A DNA stretch of 64,000 nt from Paenibacillus naphthalenovorans (lineage in GTDB: Bacteria; Bacillota; Bacilli; Paenibacillales; NBRC-103111), in contig NZ_FNDY01000012.1 of the NCBI RefSeq assembly GCF_900099895.1, positions 1 through 64,000 on the forward strand, given 5' to 3'. The first letter of the stretch is position 1; each line of letters begins with the position of its first letter. Positions 26,866-36,201 of the stretch are shown piece by piece. The notes beneath the pieces were generated by a model. The model made no database searches and was not told the DNA's origin. It saw only the letters and a list, made by a program, of their open reading frames with translations. A program made the position numbers and the translations under genes.

Positions 26866-27777
26866 ATGGCAAACGCAAATACGGAGCAATCGTCGTCTTA
26901 CGGAGCCATGGAACGGTTTCTGATCTGGTTCCTCATTCCTTTTGTTTTTACTGCTGTACTGTTAGGCGTGCTGATGACCATCTTCGGCTATGATGTCATG
27001 AGTAATGCTGTGCGTACAGTGAGCAAGATTCCGGTTATAAATTCGATCCTTCCAATAACCAATGCCGAGGACGGGAATCAAGATCCGCAGCAGACGCAGG
27101 GTGAGGCCGTACCTGGGCAAGAGCCGACGGCTGCAAATTATGCTGAGCAGCTTGAGCAAAAGGAGCAGGAGCTGAAGCAAGCTGAAGCAGCGCTTCAGCA
27201 GCGTGATCAAACGATCAAAGATCTGCAATTGAAAAACAGCGGTTTAGAAGAACAGATCAAGACCAAGACGATTTCTGAAGATGAGTACACGGCTCAAATT
27301 CAACAGTTGGCCGGGATGTACGCAAAAATGTCACCCTCCAAGGCTGCACCGATCCTGGAGAATTTGACCAAAAACGAATTGGTGCTGGTTCTGGGAATGA
27401 TGAAACCGGATGAACGGGTCAAAGTTTTGGAGCGCATGGATCCGGCGAAAGCTGCCGAGGCTTCTATTCTGTTAAAAGACCAAACCAGCGTAAGGGATAC
27501 GCAAATTGCCGCCCTTCAGGAAAGGCTGAATCAATCGGTCTCTGCGACGTCACAAGCGGACACCCATTTAAGCAAAGATGATCTTGGGTCTACATTTGCG
27601 AATATGACGCCCAAAAGCGCCGCAACGGTTTTAATAGAGATGCAAAAGTCAAATCCGGACAAAGTTCTCTCCATATTAAAGTCGATGGACAGCATGGGGC
27701 GTTCGAGGGTATTGTCCGCTGTCTCCGAGCAATCCAAAGAGACCGCTGCTTTGCTTTCTGCACGACTCGTTCAATAA
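26866..27777 (+). CDS. MotE-like protein (YlxF type)
   Basis: 303 residues. An N-terminal transmembrane helix spans about 16-40, then comes a Pro/Gln-rich linker, a coiled coil (about 85-135) and a MgtE-N-like domain that contains YAKMSPSKAAPILENL, a second half KPDERVKVLERMDPAKAAEA and a third copy near the end (FANMTPKSAATVLIEM). In other bacteria MotE proteins assist periplasmic motor parts; the role in Bacillales is not settled. ATG with GAAGGAGGTGAGG. Lies between fliJ and fliK as ylxF does in B. subtilis. Confidence 0.82.
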   Translation: MANANTEQSSSYGAMERFLIWFLIPFVFTAVLLGVLMTIFGYDVMSNAVRTVSKIPVINSILPITNAEDGNQDPQQTQGEAVPGQEPTAANYAEQLEQKEQELKQAEAALQQRDQTIKDLQLKNSGLEEQIKTKTISEDEYTAQIQQLAGMYAKMSPSKAAPILENLTKNELVLVLGMMKPDERVKVLERMDPAKAAEASILLKDQTSVRDTQIAALQERLNQSVSATSQADTHLSKDDLGSTFANMTPKSAATVLIEMQKSNPDKVLSILKSMDSMGRSRVLSAVSEQSKETAALLSARLVQ

Positions 27778-27799
27778 ACCCGAAAGGAGGTGAAATAAA

Positions 27800-29413
27800 A
27801 TGGAAATTACAGCCCAAACATCAACAGCCGGATCTGTCGGTACAACGGCCGGTGGAACGGCAGGAGCGGTTAATTCGGGAACCGGCGGCTCCGGTTTTTC
27901 CACGACGCTCAACGGGATGCTGATTTCAGCCCATCCGCAGGCAGGTAAGGATTCGGCTTCAGCCGCGACCGGCCTTTCGGTTTTGACGGGCCTGATTACC
28001 CCTATTCTGATGGCTGCTGTTCAAACAGACGAATCTGCAGCAGCGCTGACAGGCGAGCAAATCCAAGGCTTAATTCAACTGCTGGAGAAACCGCAGGACG
28101 GTGAAGAGGAACATTCCTTATTATCGAACCCTGATCTGCAAGCATGGCTCGTTCAGCTTCAGTCGATCCTGGCGGCTCTTACCCCGAACCCGCAAAATGG
28201 TGCTGACGACGGCACATGGGAAGGCGGTTTGGCTCCGGTGTCTCAGGCTAACGATCATTTGGAAGAAGCATTAAATCCAATGCTGTTTATTCCGCTGATT
28301 GCAGCTGCGCCCACTGCGGAGAATCAAGGAACGGAAGGGGAGAGCAGCAGTACAATACAGGCAGGAATCTCCCTTTCCGAGGCGGTTCAAATGTTGAATC
28401 GGTTGAAAGAAATGATTGAACAAGGCCATAAAGACCCGCAGCTTCAGCAAACGTTGAAGGAGCTTTCTGCGGTCTTGGTTTCTGCAGCAGCAAGCGAAAG
28501 CCATCTGCGTAAAGAAGCCGAGCGTGCGGATCGTCCGTCTCAACCGTCGCTCATCGTAAAACCGACAGCGGATGTGGAGACTTCCGGGACACAAGAGACC
28601 ATCCGGGTGGCCGCTAACCCGCTGAGTAAGCTTGAAATGCTGGCAGCTAAGCAATCGGTTGCCAAGCTTTCTGCGGAGCAGCCGGCAACGGATGTGGAGA
28701 CCTCCGGGACACAAGAGACCGTCCGGGTGGCCGCTGCCCAGTTGAGTAAGCTTGAGCTGCTGGCGGTGAAGCATACGGTTGCCAAGCTTTCTGCGGAGCA
28801 GCCGGCAATCCAGGATCAACCCTTATTCGAACCGTTGGTGCCGGCTGATTCCGAACCGGTAAACGGACAGCATCCCGTGATGACCGTGCAGGATTGGATG
28901 AAGGGAGCTCAAGCGGGAAATGCGATGCCGAAGCATCCGGTACTGCATATGTCCGCTGGTACATTTGCCAATGATATGACGCAGTTTGTCGTCAGCTCGT
29001 TTTCTCTTGCCACGTCCGCAGACGGTTTAACCGAAGCCAAGATCTCATTGTTTCCGCAGCATCTTGGACATGTGGAAGTGAAACTGACGATGCACAACGG
29101 CATGCTGGTAGCCCAATTCATGGCGGACAGCTTGTCTGGTAAAGAAATGCTTGAAAGCCAGTTAACCCAGCTTCGGACGACATTGCAAAACCAAGGCATT
29201 CAAGTCGAAAAGCTCGAGGTCGGCCAGAGTCAGAGCTTCCAGTCCGGCATGTTCCAAGAAGATCGGCGGCAGCAGTCCTCCGGTCAATCCTCCAAGCAAA
29301 ACAAATCGGGCAGAGGCAGTGTAGAGAGCATGGAGGAAGAACAGCCGAGAAACATATCTGCTAACTTGAATAAGGCATTGAACGACAAGGGCTCCATCGA
29401 TGTGACGGCATAA
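27800..29413 (+). CDS. fliK: Flagellar hook-length control protein FliK
   Basis: 537 residues. FliK measures hook length and switches FlhB from hook to filament export. The variable N-terminal two thirds is low in order; the C-terminal domain (about 395-475) has EAKISLFPQHLGHVEVKLTM and later LTQLRTTLQNQGIQVEKLEV, the conserved FliK core, then a polar tail. Residues about 258-337 contain two copies of a 40-residue unit. ATG with AAAGGAGGTGA. A second FliK-like protein is encoded at 5049-7355. Confidence 0.93.
   Translation: MEITAQTSTAGSVGTTAGGTAGAVNSGTGGSGFSTTLNGMLISAHPQAGKDSASAATGLSVLTGLITPILMAAVQTDESAAALTGEQIQGLIQLLEKPQDGEEEHSLLSNPDLQAWLVQLQSILAALTPNPQNGADDGTWEGGLAPVSQANDHLEEALNPMLFIPLIAAAPTAENQGTEGESSSTIQAGISLSEAVQMLNRLKEMIEQGHKDPQLQQTLKELSAVLVSAAASESHLRKEAERADRPSQPSLIVKPTADVETSGTQETIRVAANPLSKLEMLAAKQSVAKLSAEQPATDVETSGTQETVRVAAAQLSKLELLAVKHTVAKLSAEQPAIQDQPLFEPLVPADSEPVNGQHPVMTVQDWMKGAQAGNAMPKHPVLHMSAGTFANDMTQFVVSSFSLATSADGLTEAKISLFPQHLGHVEVKLTMHNGMLVAQFMADSLSGKEMLESQLTQLRTTLQNQGIQVEKLEVGQSQSFQSGMFQEDRRQQSSGQSSKQNKSGRGSVESMEEEQPRNISANLNKALNDKGSIDVTA
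28571..28810 (+). repeat. 120-bp direct repeat inside fliK
   Basis: Two in-frame copies (28571-28690 and 28691-28810) each encode 40 residues containing DVETSGTQET and VAKLSAEQPA. They differ at several codons (for example IRVAANPLSKLEM versus VRVAAAQLSKLEL), so the duplication is not very recent. Confidence 0.9.
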
Positions 29414-29454
29414 ACCGTCTTATCGGATCATAACGGCCAGCAGGAGGTGATTCC

Positions 29455-29898
29455 GTGACAGACTCGAATATCAGTACCCGAAACGTATGGCCTTATTACG
29501 CCAAAGAAAATGTTCAGCGCGCAGGCTCTGAAGACAAGAATCAATTGGGCAAAGATGAATTTTTGAAAATTTTGATCGCCCAATTAAAAAATCAAGATCC
29601 GACCCAGCCATTGCAGGATAAAGAGTTTATCGCCCAAATGGCTCAGTTCACCTCGGTGGAACAGTTGACCAATATGGCCGGTGAAATGAAAATGCTCCGA
29701 CAATCGCTCGGATTTGCATCCGGATTGATTGGGAAGAGCATTACTTGGACTTATGTGGATAGTAATGGAGACACACAAACGAAATCCGGCATAGTCGAGT
29801 CCATCACGGTAAAAAAGGGCGAGCAGTTTGCAAAGGTAAATGGAGAGGAAGTTACGCTCGATAAAATCAGCCAAATTTCGAATCCGGAGGAAAGCTAA
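29455..29898 (+). CDS. flgD: Flagellar hook assembly protein FlgD
   Basis: 147 residues, cap that guides hook polymerisation. The N-terminal signature LGKDEFLKILIAQLKNQDP and MAQFTSVEQLTNM is intact; the later Tudor-like part is short (GKSITWTYVDSNGDTQT), as in other Bacillales. GTG at 29455 with CAGGAGGTGA upstream. Directly abuts the next gene. Confidence 0.95.
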   Translation: MTDSNISTRNVWPYYAKENVQRAGSEDKNQLGKDEFLKILIAQLKNQDPTQPLQDKEFIAQMAQFTSVEQLTNMAGEMKMLRQSLGFASGLIGKSITWTYVDSNGDTQTKSGIVESITVKKGEQFAKVNGEEVTLDKISQISNPEES

Positions 29899-30276
29899 AT
29901 GACGGAGCGAATAACGATTGGCCGTCTTTATCCGAATGTGGTGACTCCAAACCACTCCATTAAGACAGCGGCATCCCCCCCAAACGGTAACTTATCGTTT
30001 GATAAAATTTTACAAAAACAAACGCTGCGTTTCAGCCATCATGCCGAAGAACGATTGCGACAGCGGGGGATTCAGTTCCAGCCCGAACATCTGGCCAAAA
30101 TCAATTCGGCCATCGATAAAGCTGCGACCAAAGGCATGAAAGAATCGCTTATGCTGATCGATGATACGGCCTTGATTGTGAATATTAAGAGTCGTACCGT
30201 GGTTACGGCCATGGACGAAGCCTCTATGAAAGACAACTTGTTCACGCAAATTGACAGTGCCATCATCATTTCTTAA
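29899..30276 (+). CDS. TIGR02530 family flagellar operon protein
   Basis: 125 residues, soluble. The core RFSHHAEERLRQRGIQFQPEHLAKINSAI and the closing DKAATKGMKESLMLIDDTALIVNIKSRTVVTA region match the small family found between flgD and the hook gene in many Firmicutes; its role is not established, though the position suggests hook assembly. ATG starts immediately after the flgD stop with CGGAGG in the flgD tail as ribosome site. Confidence 0.85.
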   Translation: MTERITIGRLYPNVVTPNHSIKTAASPPNGNLSFDKILQKQTLRFSHHAEERLRQRGIQFQPEHLAKINSAIDKAATKGMKESLMLIDDTALIVNIKSRTVVTAMDEASMKDNLFTQIDSAIIIS

Positions 30277-30374
30277 ATGTTTAGGCCGGCCCGCTGCGCG
30301 GAGGCCTCGGTTGTGGATCGACTGAAACAACCGGCATTTCAGTACATATTCGCATTCAGGGAGGAAATCTAACG

Positions 30375-31208
30375 ATGTTAAGATCTCTGTATTCTGGCGT
30401 ATCAGGTATGAGAGGATTTCAAACCAAGCTGGACGTCATCGGCAATAACATTGCCAACGTCAATACGGTTGGTTTTAAGGCCGGCCGTGTCATGTTCAAG
30501 GATATTCTCAGCCAAACCGTCTCCGGCGTGTCGGCACCTACGGACGAACGTGGCGGCGTCAACGCGAAGCAAATCGGACTTGGTGTTACCGTCGGTGCCA
30601 TTGACACATTGCACACGCCGGGCAGCGCTATGACGACGAACGTCGTAACGGACCTGAGAATTGACGGTGACGGCTTCTTCATGCTGAGAGCAACGGAAGA
30701 TCAAGAACAGCCTTTTTTGAGCCGTGCGGGGAATTTCACGCTGGACTCCAACCGCAGGCTGGTCAACGCTGACGGACTCTTCGTGTCGGACAGCGAGGGA
30801 GGGATTATCCAGCTTGACGATACGGTGACGGCCTTTTCAATCTCACAGTCGGGCGAGCTTATCACTGTAGGAGAAGATGGAACAGCGACTCCGAGCGGTG
30901 TCTTTATTGGCGTCGTAAAGGTAGTTAATCCTTCCGGGCTCGAGAAAATCGGCGGTAACTTGTACCGCGTGACGCCTAACGCGATGCCGCCGGACGCGCA
31001 AGAGCTGCCTACCGGGGAAGAGGCTCAGGCGAATAATCCGGTTACCGGTACCGGCGCCATTATCTCCGGACAGCTCGAAATGTCCAATGTCGATTTGACC
31101 TCGGAGTTTACCGAGATGATTATTGCCCAGCGCGGATTCCAGTCTAACTCCAGAATTATCACGACTTCGGATGAAGTACTTCAAGAGGTCGTTAATCTGA
31201 AACGATAA
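30375..31208 (+). CDS. flgG: Flagellar hook/rod protein, FlgE/FlgG family (probable hook subunit)
   Basis: 277 residues. N-terminal MLRSLYSGVSGMRGFQTKLDVIGNNIANVNT and C-terminal EFTEMIIAQRGFQSNSRIIT are the paired helices of axial proteins. By sequence it is often labelled FlgG; the B. subtilis counterpart in this operon position is the hook protein, now called FlgE, so hook function is the better inference. ATG with GGGAGGAAA. The 98-bp gap before it holds a GC-rich segment (GGCCGGCCCG...) but no gene. Confidence 0.9.
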   Translation: MLRSLYSGVSGMRGFQTKLDVIGNNIANVNTVGFKAGRVMFKDILSQTVSGVSAPTDERGGVNAKQIGLGVTVGAIDTLHTPGSAMTTNVVTDLRIDGDGFFMLRATEDQEQPFLSRAGNFTLDSNRRLVNADGLFVSDSEGGIIQLDDTVTAFSISQSGELITVGEDGTATPSGVFIGVVKVVNPSGLEKIGGNLYRVTPNAMPPDAQELPTGEEAQANNPVTGTGAIISGQLEMSNVDLTSEFTEMIIAQRGFQSNSRIITTSDEVLQEVVNLKR

Positions 31209-31265
31209 TCAGAGGGATGGGGGAGGATTCCCTCCCCCAATTACTAAGTATACCGGAGGTAGCTG

Positions 31266-31487
31266 ATGATTCGCTTGACTCGGCTTAACGGAAAGCAAAT
31301 TACGATTAATGCTCTCCTGATCGAAACGATCGAGGAGACACCGGATACAATGATTACTTTAGTAACCGGTAAGAAAATAATGGTGCTGGAAAAAGTGGAT
31401 GATACAGTTGCCATGGTTCAACGTTTCTTGCAGTCGGTTGGGCTTGTAGGCAGTACGATAAAAAGCCTGGATTCGGAGGGGTCGTAA
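31266..31487 (+). CDS. swrD: SwrD/FlbD family flagellar protein
   Basis: 73 residues, beginning MIRLTRLNGKQITINALLIE, the FlbD family signature. In B. subtilis SwrD (YlzI), encoded between the hook gene and fliL, raises flagellar torque and is needed for swarming. Same position here. ATG with CGGAGGTAG. No membrane segment. Confidence 0.9.
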   Translation: MIRLTRLNGKQITINALLIETIEETPDTMITLVTGKKIMVLEKVDDTVAMVQRFLQSVGLVGSTIKSLDSEGS

Positions 31488-31967
31488 TTGTTTAGGAGTA
31501 AAATATTCATCATGGTGGTGGCCGTCCTCATCGCCATTACATTAATTTTGACGGCAGCTTTCATCCTCTGGAATTATATGGATAAAGCTAACGGCACCCT
31601 CCGGGATCAGGCGCAGCAATCGGCCAGTGAAGTCAAGTCGGGCAAGAAGCTTACTCCGGATGAGGTGCGGGACAACACCTTCAGCATGAAGGATGTGTTG
31701 ACCAACCTTTCTGGCGGAAACAACAAGTTCATTAAAGTAAGCTTTGCCTTTGAACTGGAAAATAAGAAGGCGAGGGAGGAGTTTGAAAAGCTGGAAACGC
31801 AGATGAAAGCGATCGTGATCCAAACGCTCGCCGATATGACCCCGGATCAAGTGTCGGGAAGCAAAGGCTTTGACAATCTCACTTCAGCCCTTATGAATAA
31901 AATGAACCCGCTTCTGCAGCAAGGAAAACTGAATCAAATATTGATTACCGACATTGTTCTCCAATAG
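31488..31967 (+). CDS. fliL: Flagellar basal body-associated protein FliL
   Basis: 159 residues. One transmembrane helix near residues 7-26 (MVVAVLIAITLILTAAFILW) followed by a periplasmic/extracytoplasmic domain, as in FliL, which surrounds the stator and supports torque. TTG start at 31488, directly after the swrD stop, with GGAGGGG at 7 bp. Sequence is weakly conserved in this family; position and topology carry the call. Confidence 0.9.
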   Translation: MFRSKIFIMVVAVLIAITLILTAAFILWNYMDKANGTLRDQAQQSASEVKSGKKLTPDEVRDNTFSMKDVLTNLSGGNNKFIKVSFAFELENKKAREEFEKLETQMKAIVIQTLADMTPDQVSGSKGFDNLTSALMNKMNPLLQQGKLNQILITDIVLQ

Positions 31968-32018
31968 CAGAAAGCTTAATAAGGCAAGTAGAGTTACGGC
32001 ACGAAGGAGGTGACGCTA

Positions 32019-33017
32019 ATGGTAGATGTACTTTCTCAGAATGAGATCGACGCTTTGCTCGCGGCGCTATCATCAGGAGAAATGGATGCGGAAGAGCTTA
32101 AAAAAGAAGAGACGCAGAAAAAAGTCAGAGCCTATGATTTTAAGAGAGCGGTTCGTTTCTCCAAAGATCATATCCGAAGTCTTACTCGGATCCATGAGAA
32201 CTTCGCGCGATATCTGACTACCTATTTTTCCGCCCAGCTCCGTACCTTTGTGCAAATCAATGTCGTACAGGTCGAGCAGCTGCCCTATGACGAATTTATT
32301 CGGTCCATACCCAAGATGACGATTCTTAACATCTTTGAAGCCGAACCTTTGGAAGGACGAATGGTGCTGGAAGTACATCCGAACGTAGCGTTTGCGATGC
32401 TGGACAGGCTGCTGGGAGGTGTGGGTACGTCCCCAACCAAAATTAATGCACTGACGGAAATCGAAACGATCGTGATGGAACGCATCTTCAGCCGGGCGTT
32501 TGAAAGTCTGCAGGAAGCATGGAAAACGGTTGTGGATTTGTCACCGAGGCTGGAAGCCTTGGAAACCAACCCGCAATTTATGCAGATTGTTTCACCTAAC
32601 GAAACCATTGCACTCATTTCATTGAGTACTAAAATCGGAGATACAACCGGGATGATCAACTTGTGCATACCTCATGTCGTTATTGAGCCGATTATGCCGA
32701 GATTGTCAGTTCATCATTGGTTTGTATCCCAGAAAAAGACCAGCGCGCCGGAAGAAATGACAGCCCTTCAATCGAGGCTTCATAAAGCAAAATTGCCAGT
32801 GATTGCAGAGCTTGGCACATCCCAAATATCGGTCAGGGAATTTTTGAGTCTGAACGTCGGCGATGTGATTACATTGAACCGGTCCGTCGAGGAGCCACTG
32901 CATATTCGGATCGGGGATAAGCTGAAATTTTTCGGAAGTCCGGGAACGACCCGAGGCAAGCTGGCTGTGCAAATCAATGAGATTGTCCAAGAAGGAGTAG
33001 AAGAGTATGACGAATAA
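32019..33017 (+). CDS. fliM: Flagellar motor switch protein FliM
   Basis: 332 residues, C-ring protein binding phosphorylated CheY. The N-terminal LSQNEIDALLAAL is the CheY-binding peptide; the middle CheC-like domain contains ALIS and GDTTGMINLCIP; the C-terminal SpoA domain has VREFLSLNVGDVITLN. ATG at 32019 with AAGGAGG at 8 bp; a GTG at 32010 lies within that site. Overlaps fliY by 11 bp. Confidence 0.97.
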   Translation: MVDVLSQNEIDALLAALSSGEMDAEELKKEETQKKVRAYDFKRAVRFSKDHIRSLTRIHENFARYLTTYFSAQLRTFVQINVVQVEQLPYDEFIRSIPKMTILNIFEAEPLEGRMVLEVHPNVAFAMLDRLLGGVGTSPTKINALTEIETIVMERIFSRAFESLQEAWKTVVDLSPRLEALETNPQFMQIVSPNETIALISLSTKIGDTTGMINLCIPHVVIEPIMPRLSVHHWFVSQKKTSAPEEMTALQSRLHKAKLPVIAELGTSQISVREFLSLNVGDVITLNRSVEEPLHIRIGDKLKFFGSPGTTRGKLAVQINEIVQEGVEEYDE

Positions 33018-34326
33018 TAAGGATTATTTGTCTCAAGAAGAAATCGATGCCTTGTTGAGACAATCGGCTGAAGTCGATTCAGTCGGCGGTTCCGGTTTTG
33101 CTCCAAAAGTGGAAGATTATTTGTCCTCGTTGGAACAAGACGCATTAGGCGAAATCGGCAATATTACCTTTGGCAGTGCCGCTACCGCATTATCCACGCT
33201 GCTTGGAAAGAAGGTAGATATTACCACGCCTAAAGTGTCCGTCATTGCGCGAGAGGAATTGATCGAGGAATTTCCAAAGCCTCATGTCGCAGTTCATGTC
33301 AATTATGTCGATGGGTTTCACGGCATCAATCTTCTTGTCATTAAAACGCGGGATGCTCAAGTCATCGCCGATTTGATGATGGGCGGTGATGGAACAGGGC
33401 AAACCGACGAATTGAGCGAGATCCATATTAGTGCGGTCCAGGAAGCGATGAATCAAATGATGGGTTCCTCGGCTACATCCATGTCGACCATCTTTAACCG
33501 GTTTGTCAATATTTCACCGCCTGGGATTGATATTCTGAACTTGTCGGAAGGAGAAGGAACGGCTGCGCTGCCTCCGGAAGAAGTGTTCATCAAAGTTTCT
33601 TTCCGGTTAACGATTGGAGATCTGATCGATTCGACCATTATGCAGCTGCTTCCGGTCCCCTTCGCCAAAGATATGGTATCCATTCTTATGGGAGGGGGGG
33701 AATTTCAGGAAGAGACGGTTGCCGAACCGCCTGCTCCATCGGCGCCGCCCGCACCAGCTGCACCAGCGCCAGAACCGTATGCACAGCATGCAGATCATAA
33801 GCCGGTGAACGATTATTATTCAGCGCCGCCTGCACAGCAGCCGCCGCCTTACGGCCAACCGTCCCAACAGCCGATGTACGGTCAACCGCCGCAGCAGCCG
33901 CCGGTATATCAACAACCGATGTATGGCCAACCGCCGATGCCGCCAAATCCACAGGCTTATCCGTCGCAGCCTGCCGCTTACGGCATGCCGGATTCACGGA
34001 ATGTCAATGTACAGCCGGCTCAGTTTACCAACTTTACACCGACGAATCTGACTCCTGCGGAAGATACGAATTTGAACCTGCTGCTCGACATTCCTCTGAA
34101 GGTTACTGTTGAGCTGGGGAGAACACACAAAGTCATAAAAGACATATTGGAGTTGTCTCAGGGTTCTATTATCGAATTGGACAAGCTGGCAGGGGAACCG
34201 GTCGATATTCTGGTGAACAACAAGCTGATCGCTAAAGGCGAAGTGGTCGTTATTGATGAAAACTTTGGTGTTCGTGTTACGGATATCGTAAATCAATGGG
34301 ACAGAATTCAAAAATTACAATATTAG
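33007..34326 (+). CDS. fliY: Flagellar motor switch phosphatase FliY
   Basis: 439 residues. In Gram-positives FliY combines a C-ring subunit with a CheY-P phosphatase. It opens with SQEEIDALL (CheY-binding), has two CheC-like active-site helices (LGEIGNITFGSAATAL and VQEAMNQMMGSSATSM), and ends in a FliN/SpoA domain (IPLKVTVELGRTHKVIKDIL). Residues about 240-335 form a Pro/Gln/Tyr-rich linker with repeats like YGQPPQQP. ATG within the fliM tail. Complete. Confidence 0.97.
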   Translation: MTNNKDYLSQEEIDALLRQSAEVDSVGGSGFAPKVEDYLSSLEQDALGEIGNITFGSAATALSTLLGKKVDITTPKVSVIAREELIEEFPKPHVAVHVNYVDGFHGINLLVIKTRDAQVIADLMMGGDGTGQTDELSEIHISAVQEAMNQMMGSSATSMSTIFNRFVNISPPGIDILNLSEGEGTAALPPEEVFIKVSFRLTIGDLIDSTIMQLLPVPFAKDMVSILMGGGEFQEETVAEPPAPSAPPAPAAPAPEPYAQHADHKPVNDYYSAPPAQQPPPYGQPSQQPMYGQPPQQPPVYQQPMYGQPPMPPNPQAYPSQPAAYGMPDSRNVNVQPAQFTNFTPTNLTPAEDTNLNLLLDIPLKVTVELGRTHKVIKDILELSQGSIIELDKLAGEPVDILVNNKLIAKGEVVVIDENFGVRVTDIVNQWDRIQKLQY

Positions 34327-34356
34327 ATTAAGCAACCTTGGGAGGACTGTGTAATT

Positions 34357-34719
34357 ATGGCAAACCGAATTTTAATTGTAGACGATGCAGCATTTATGAG
34401 AATGATGATCCGCGACATCTTGACTAAAAATGGATATGAGGTTGTCGGTGAAGCCAATGATGGAGCTCAAGCGATAGAGAAATTTAAAGAGCTTTCCCCG
34501 GATTTGATTACAATGGACATAACCATGCCGGAAATGGACGGGATTCAAGCGTTGAAGGAGATTAAGAAGATTGATGCTAATGCAAAAGTGATTATGTGTT
34601 CTGCAATGGGGCAGCAAGCAATGGTTATTGACGCCATTCAGGCAGGGGCAAAAGATTTTATCGTAAAACCGTTCCAGGCTGACCGTGTTATTGAGGCTAT
34701 TAAGAAAACCTTAGGGTAG
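34357..34719 (+). CDS. cheY: Chemotaxis response regulator CheY
   Basis: 120 residues, single receiver domain. Phosphoacceptor Asp54 in ITMDITMPEM, acidic pair Asp9-Asp10, and the conserved Lys in FIVKPFQ. Phosphorylated by CheA, it binds FliM and FliY to set rotation direction. ATG with GGGAGGA. Embedded between switch and export genes as in B. subtilis. Confidence 0.97.
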   Translation: MANRILIVDDAAFMRMMIRDILTKNGYEVVGEANDGAQAIEKFKELSPDLITMDITMPEMDGIQALKEIKKIDANAKVIMCSAMGQQAMVIDAIQAGAKDFIVKPFQADRVIEAIKKTLG

Positions 34720-34772
34720 ATGAAACCGAAGCGTTGGGGAGAGTCTACGAAGACGGAAGGGAATGTAGAGCG

Positions 34773-35420
34773 TTGACCAGACTCACAACCAAATGGTTGT
34801 TTTTCGCTGCAGTATTTTGGATACAAACAGCAGCGGCTGCTGCTGTTTGTTACGGCGAAACGGGCACGTCCCCCCATGAGCCGGGGCTGCTTGATTCATC
34901 GGAGCCGATACCTGGTGTTTCACCAGGGGACACGCTTTGGATGATTGTCAAAGTCATATTGTTTCTTGTTCTTATTATCGGCATTTTCTTCATCATAATG
35001 AAGGTCATCTCGCAACAAAAAAACAAATTTTTATCGGGCCGTACGCTTCGCTCGCTTGGCGGACTGCCGCTCGGTCCGAATAAATCCATTCAAATCGTAG
35101 AAATCGGGAATGCCTTATATGTTGTAGGCATCGGTGAAAACATACAGCTGCTTGACAAAATTACCGATGAGGCCGAGGTTGCCCATATCGCGGAGATGAT
35201 GGCCAGCGGGACGGCTTTTACGGGTCCTTCCTTTGCATCGTTAGGGGAATTCATGAAAAAGCTGCGTCACAGACCGCAGGTAGACGAAGAGATGGAAGTG
35301 ACCGCATCGTTTCAGCAGGTGTTTCAAACCAAAATGCAGCAGATGACAGACCGAAAGAAAATGATGGAAGAGATGCTGAAGCAAGAGAATAATTCAGATC
35401 GGTTGAATGATAAATCATGA
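34773..35420 (+). CDS. fliO: Flagellar biosynthesis protein FliO (FliZ)
   Basis: 215 residues. A signal-like N-terminus (WLFFAAVFWIQTAAAAAVCYG) is followed by an extracytoplasmic loop, one transmembrane helix near 55-75 (MIVKVILFLVLIIGIFFIIM) and a cytoplasmic beta-rich domain with RSLGGLPLGPNKSIQIVEIG. FliO helps assemble FliP. The start is uncertain: TTG at 34773 has GGAAGGGA upstream; TTG at 34734 in the same frame would add 13 residues. The stop overlaps fliP as ATGA. Confidence 0.88.
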   Translation: MTRLTTKWLFFAAVFWIQTAAAAAVCYGETGTSPHEPGLLDSSEPIPGVSPGDTLWMIVKVILFLVLIIGIFFIIMKVISQQKNKFLSGRTLRSLGGLPLGPNKSIQIVEIGNALYVVGIGENIQLLDKITDEAEVAHIAEMMASGTAFTGPSFASLGEFMKKLRHRPQVDEEMEVTASFQQVFQTKMQQMTDRKKMMEEMLKQENNSDRLNDKS

Positions 35421-36178
35421 ATCACAGACGCAGGCTTTACCTGGTTCTCTTACTTTTAAGCTTGTCGGGAATGTTATCCGGCCAAGCGTATGCAGCAGAT
35501 CCGATTCCGGGAATCAATATCGATATCGGGACTTCCGGCGATCCGCAAGGAGCCTCGAACACGGTTACGATTTTGCTGATGATCACGATCTTAAGTATAG
35601 CCCCGGCTATACTGGTTCTCATGACCAGCTTCACCCGCATCATCATCGTACTCGGCTTTGTTCGTACTTCATTGGGTACGATGTCGATGCCGCCGAATCA
35701 GGTGCTCATCGGGTTAGCGCTGTTTCTTACCTTTTTCATCATGGCTCCGACATTGGGAGAGATCAATCAAACCGCGCTGCAGCCCTACATGAGAGGAGAG
35801 CTTACACAGACAGCGGCTTTGGATAATGCATCTGTTTCTATGAAAAAGTTTATGTTCCAGCATACGAGGCAGAAGGACCTGAAGCTGTTTCTGGATTATT
35901 CCAAAGCGGCTCCGCCGACCGGCGTAGAAGATACGCCTTTGACGGCCCTCGTTCCGGCTTATGCGATCAGCGAGTTAAAGACCGCCTTTCAGATGGGCTT
36001 TATGATTTTTATTCCGTTTCTTGTCATTGATATGGTAGTAGCAAGCACATTGATGGCGATGGGGATGATGATGCTTCCGCCGGTGATGATTTCACTTCCT
36101 TTTAAAATCTTGTTGTTCATCCTGGTGGATGGCTGGTATCTGGTCGTAAGGTCGTTGCTGCTTAGCTACAACACATAG
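35417..36178 (+). CDS. fliP: Flagellar export gate protein FliP
   Basis: 253 residues with an N-terminal signal peptide (cleavage likely after AYA) and about four membrane helices. Motifs: ILVLMTSFTRIIIVLGFVR, MPPNQVLIGLALFLTFFIM, and C-terminal FLVIDMVVASTLMAMGMMM. FliP with FliQ and FliR forms the helical core of the export gate. Overlaps fliO by 4 bp. Confidence 0.97.
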   Translation: MNHRRRLYLVLLLLSLSGMLSGQAYAADPIPGINIDIGTSGDPQGASNTVTILLMITILSIAPAILVLMTSFTRIIIVLGFVRTSLGTMSMPPNQVLIGLALFLTFFIMAPTLGEINQTALQPYMRGELTQTAALDNASVSMKKFMFQHTRQKDLKLFLDYSKAAPPTGVEDTPLTALVPAYAISELKTAFQMGFMIFIPFLVIDMVVASTLMAMGMMMLPPVMISLPFKILLFILVDGWYLVVRSLLLSYNT

Positions 36179-36201
36179 AAGGCCATCAGGAGGAGAACGA
36201 T

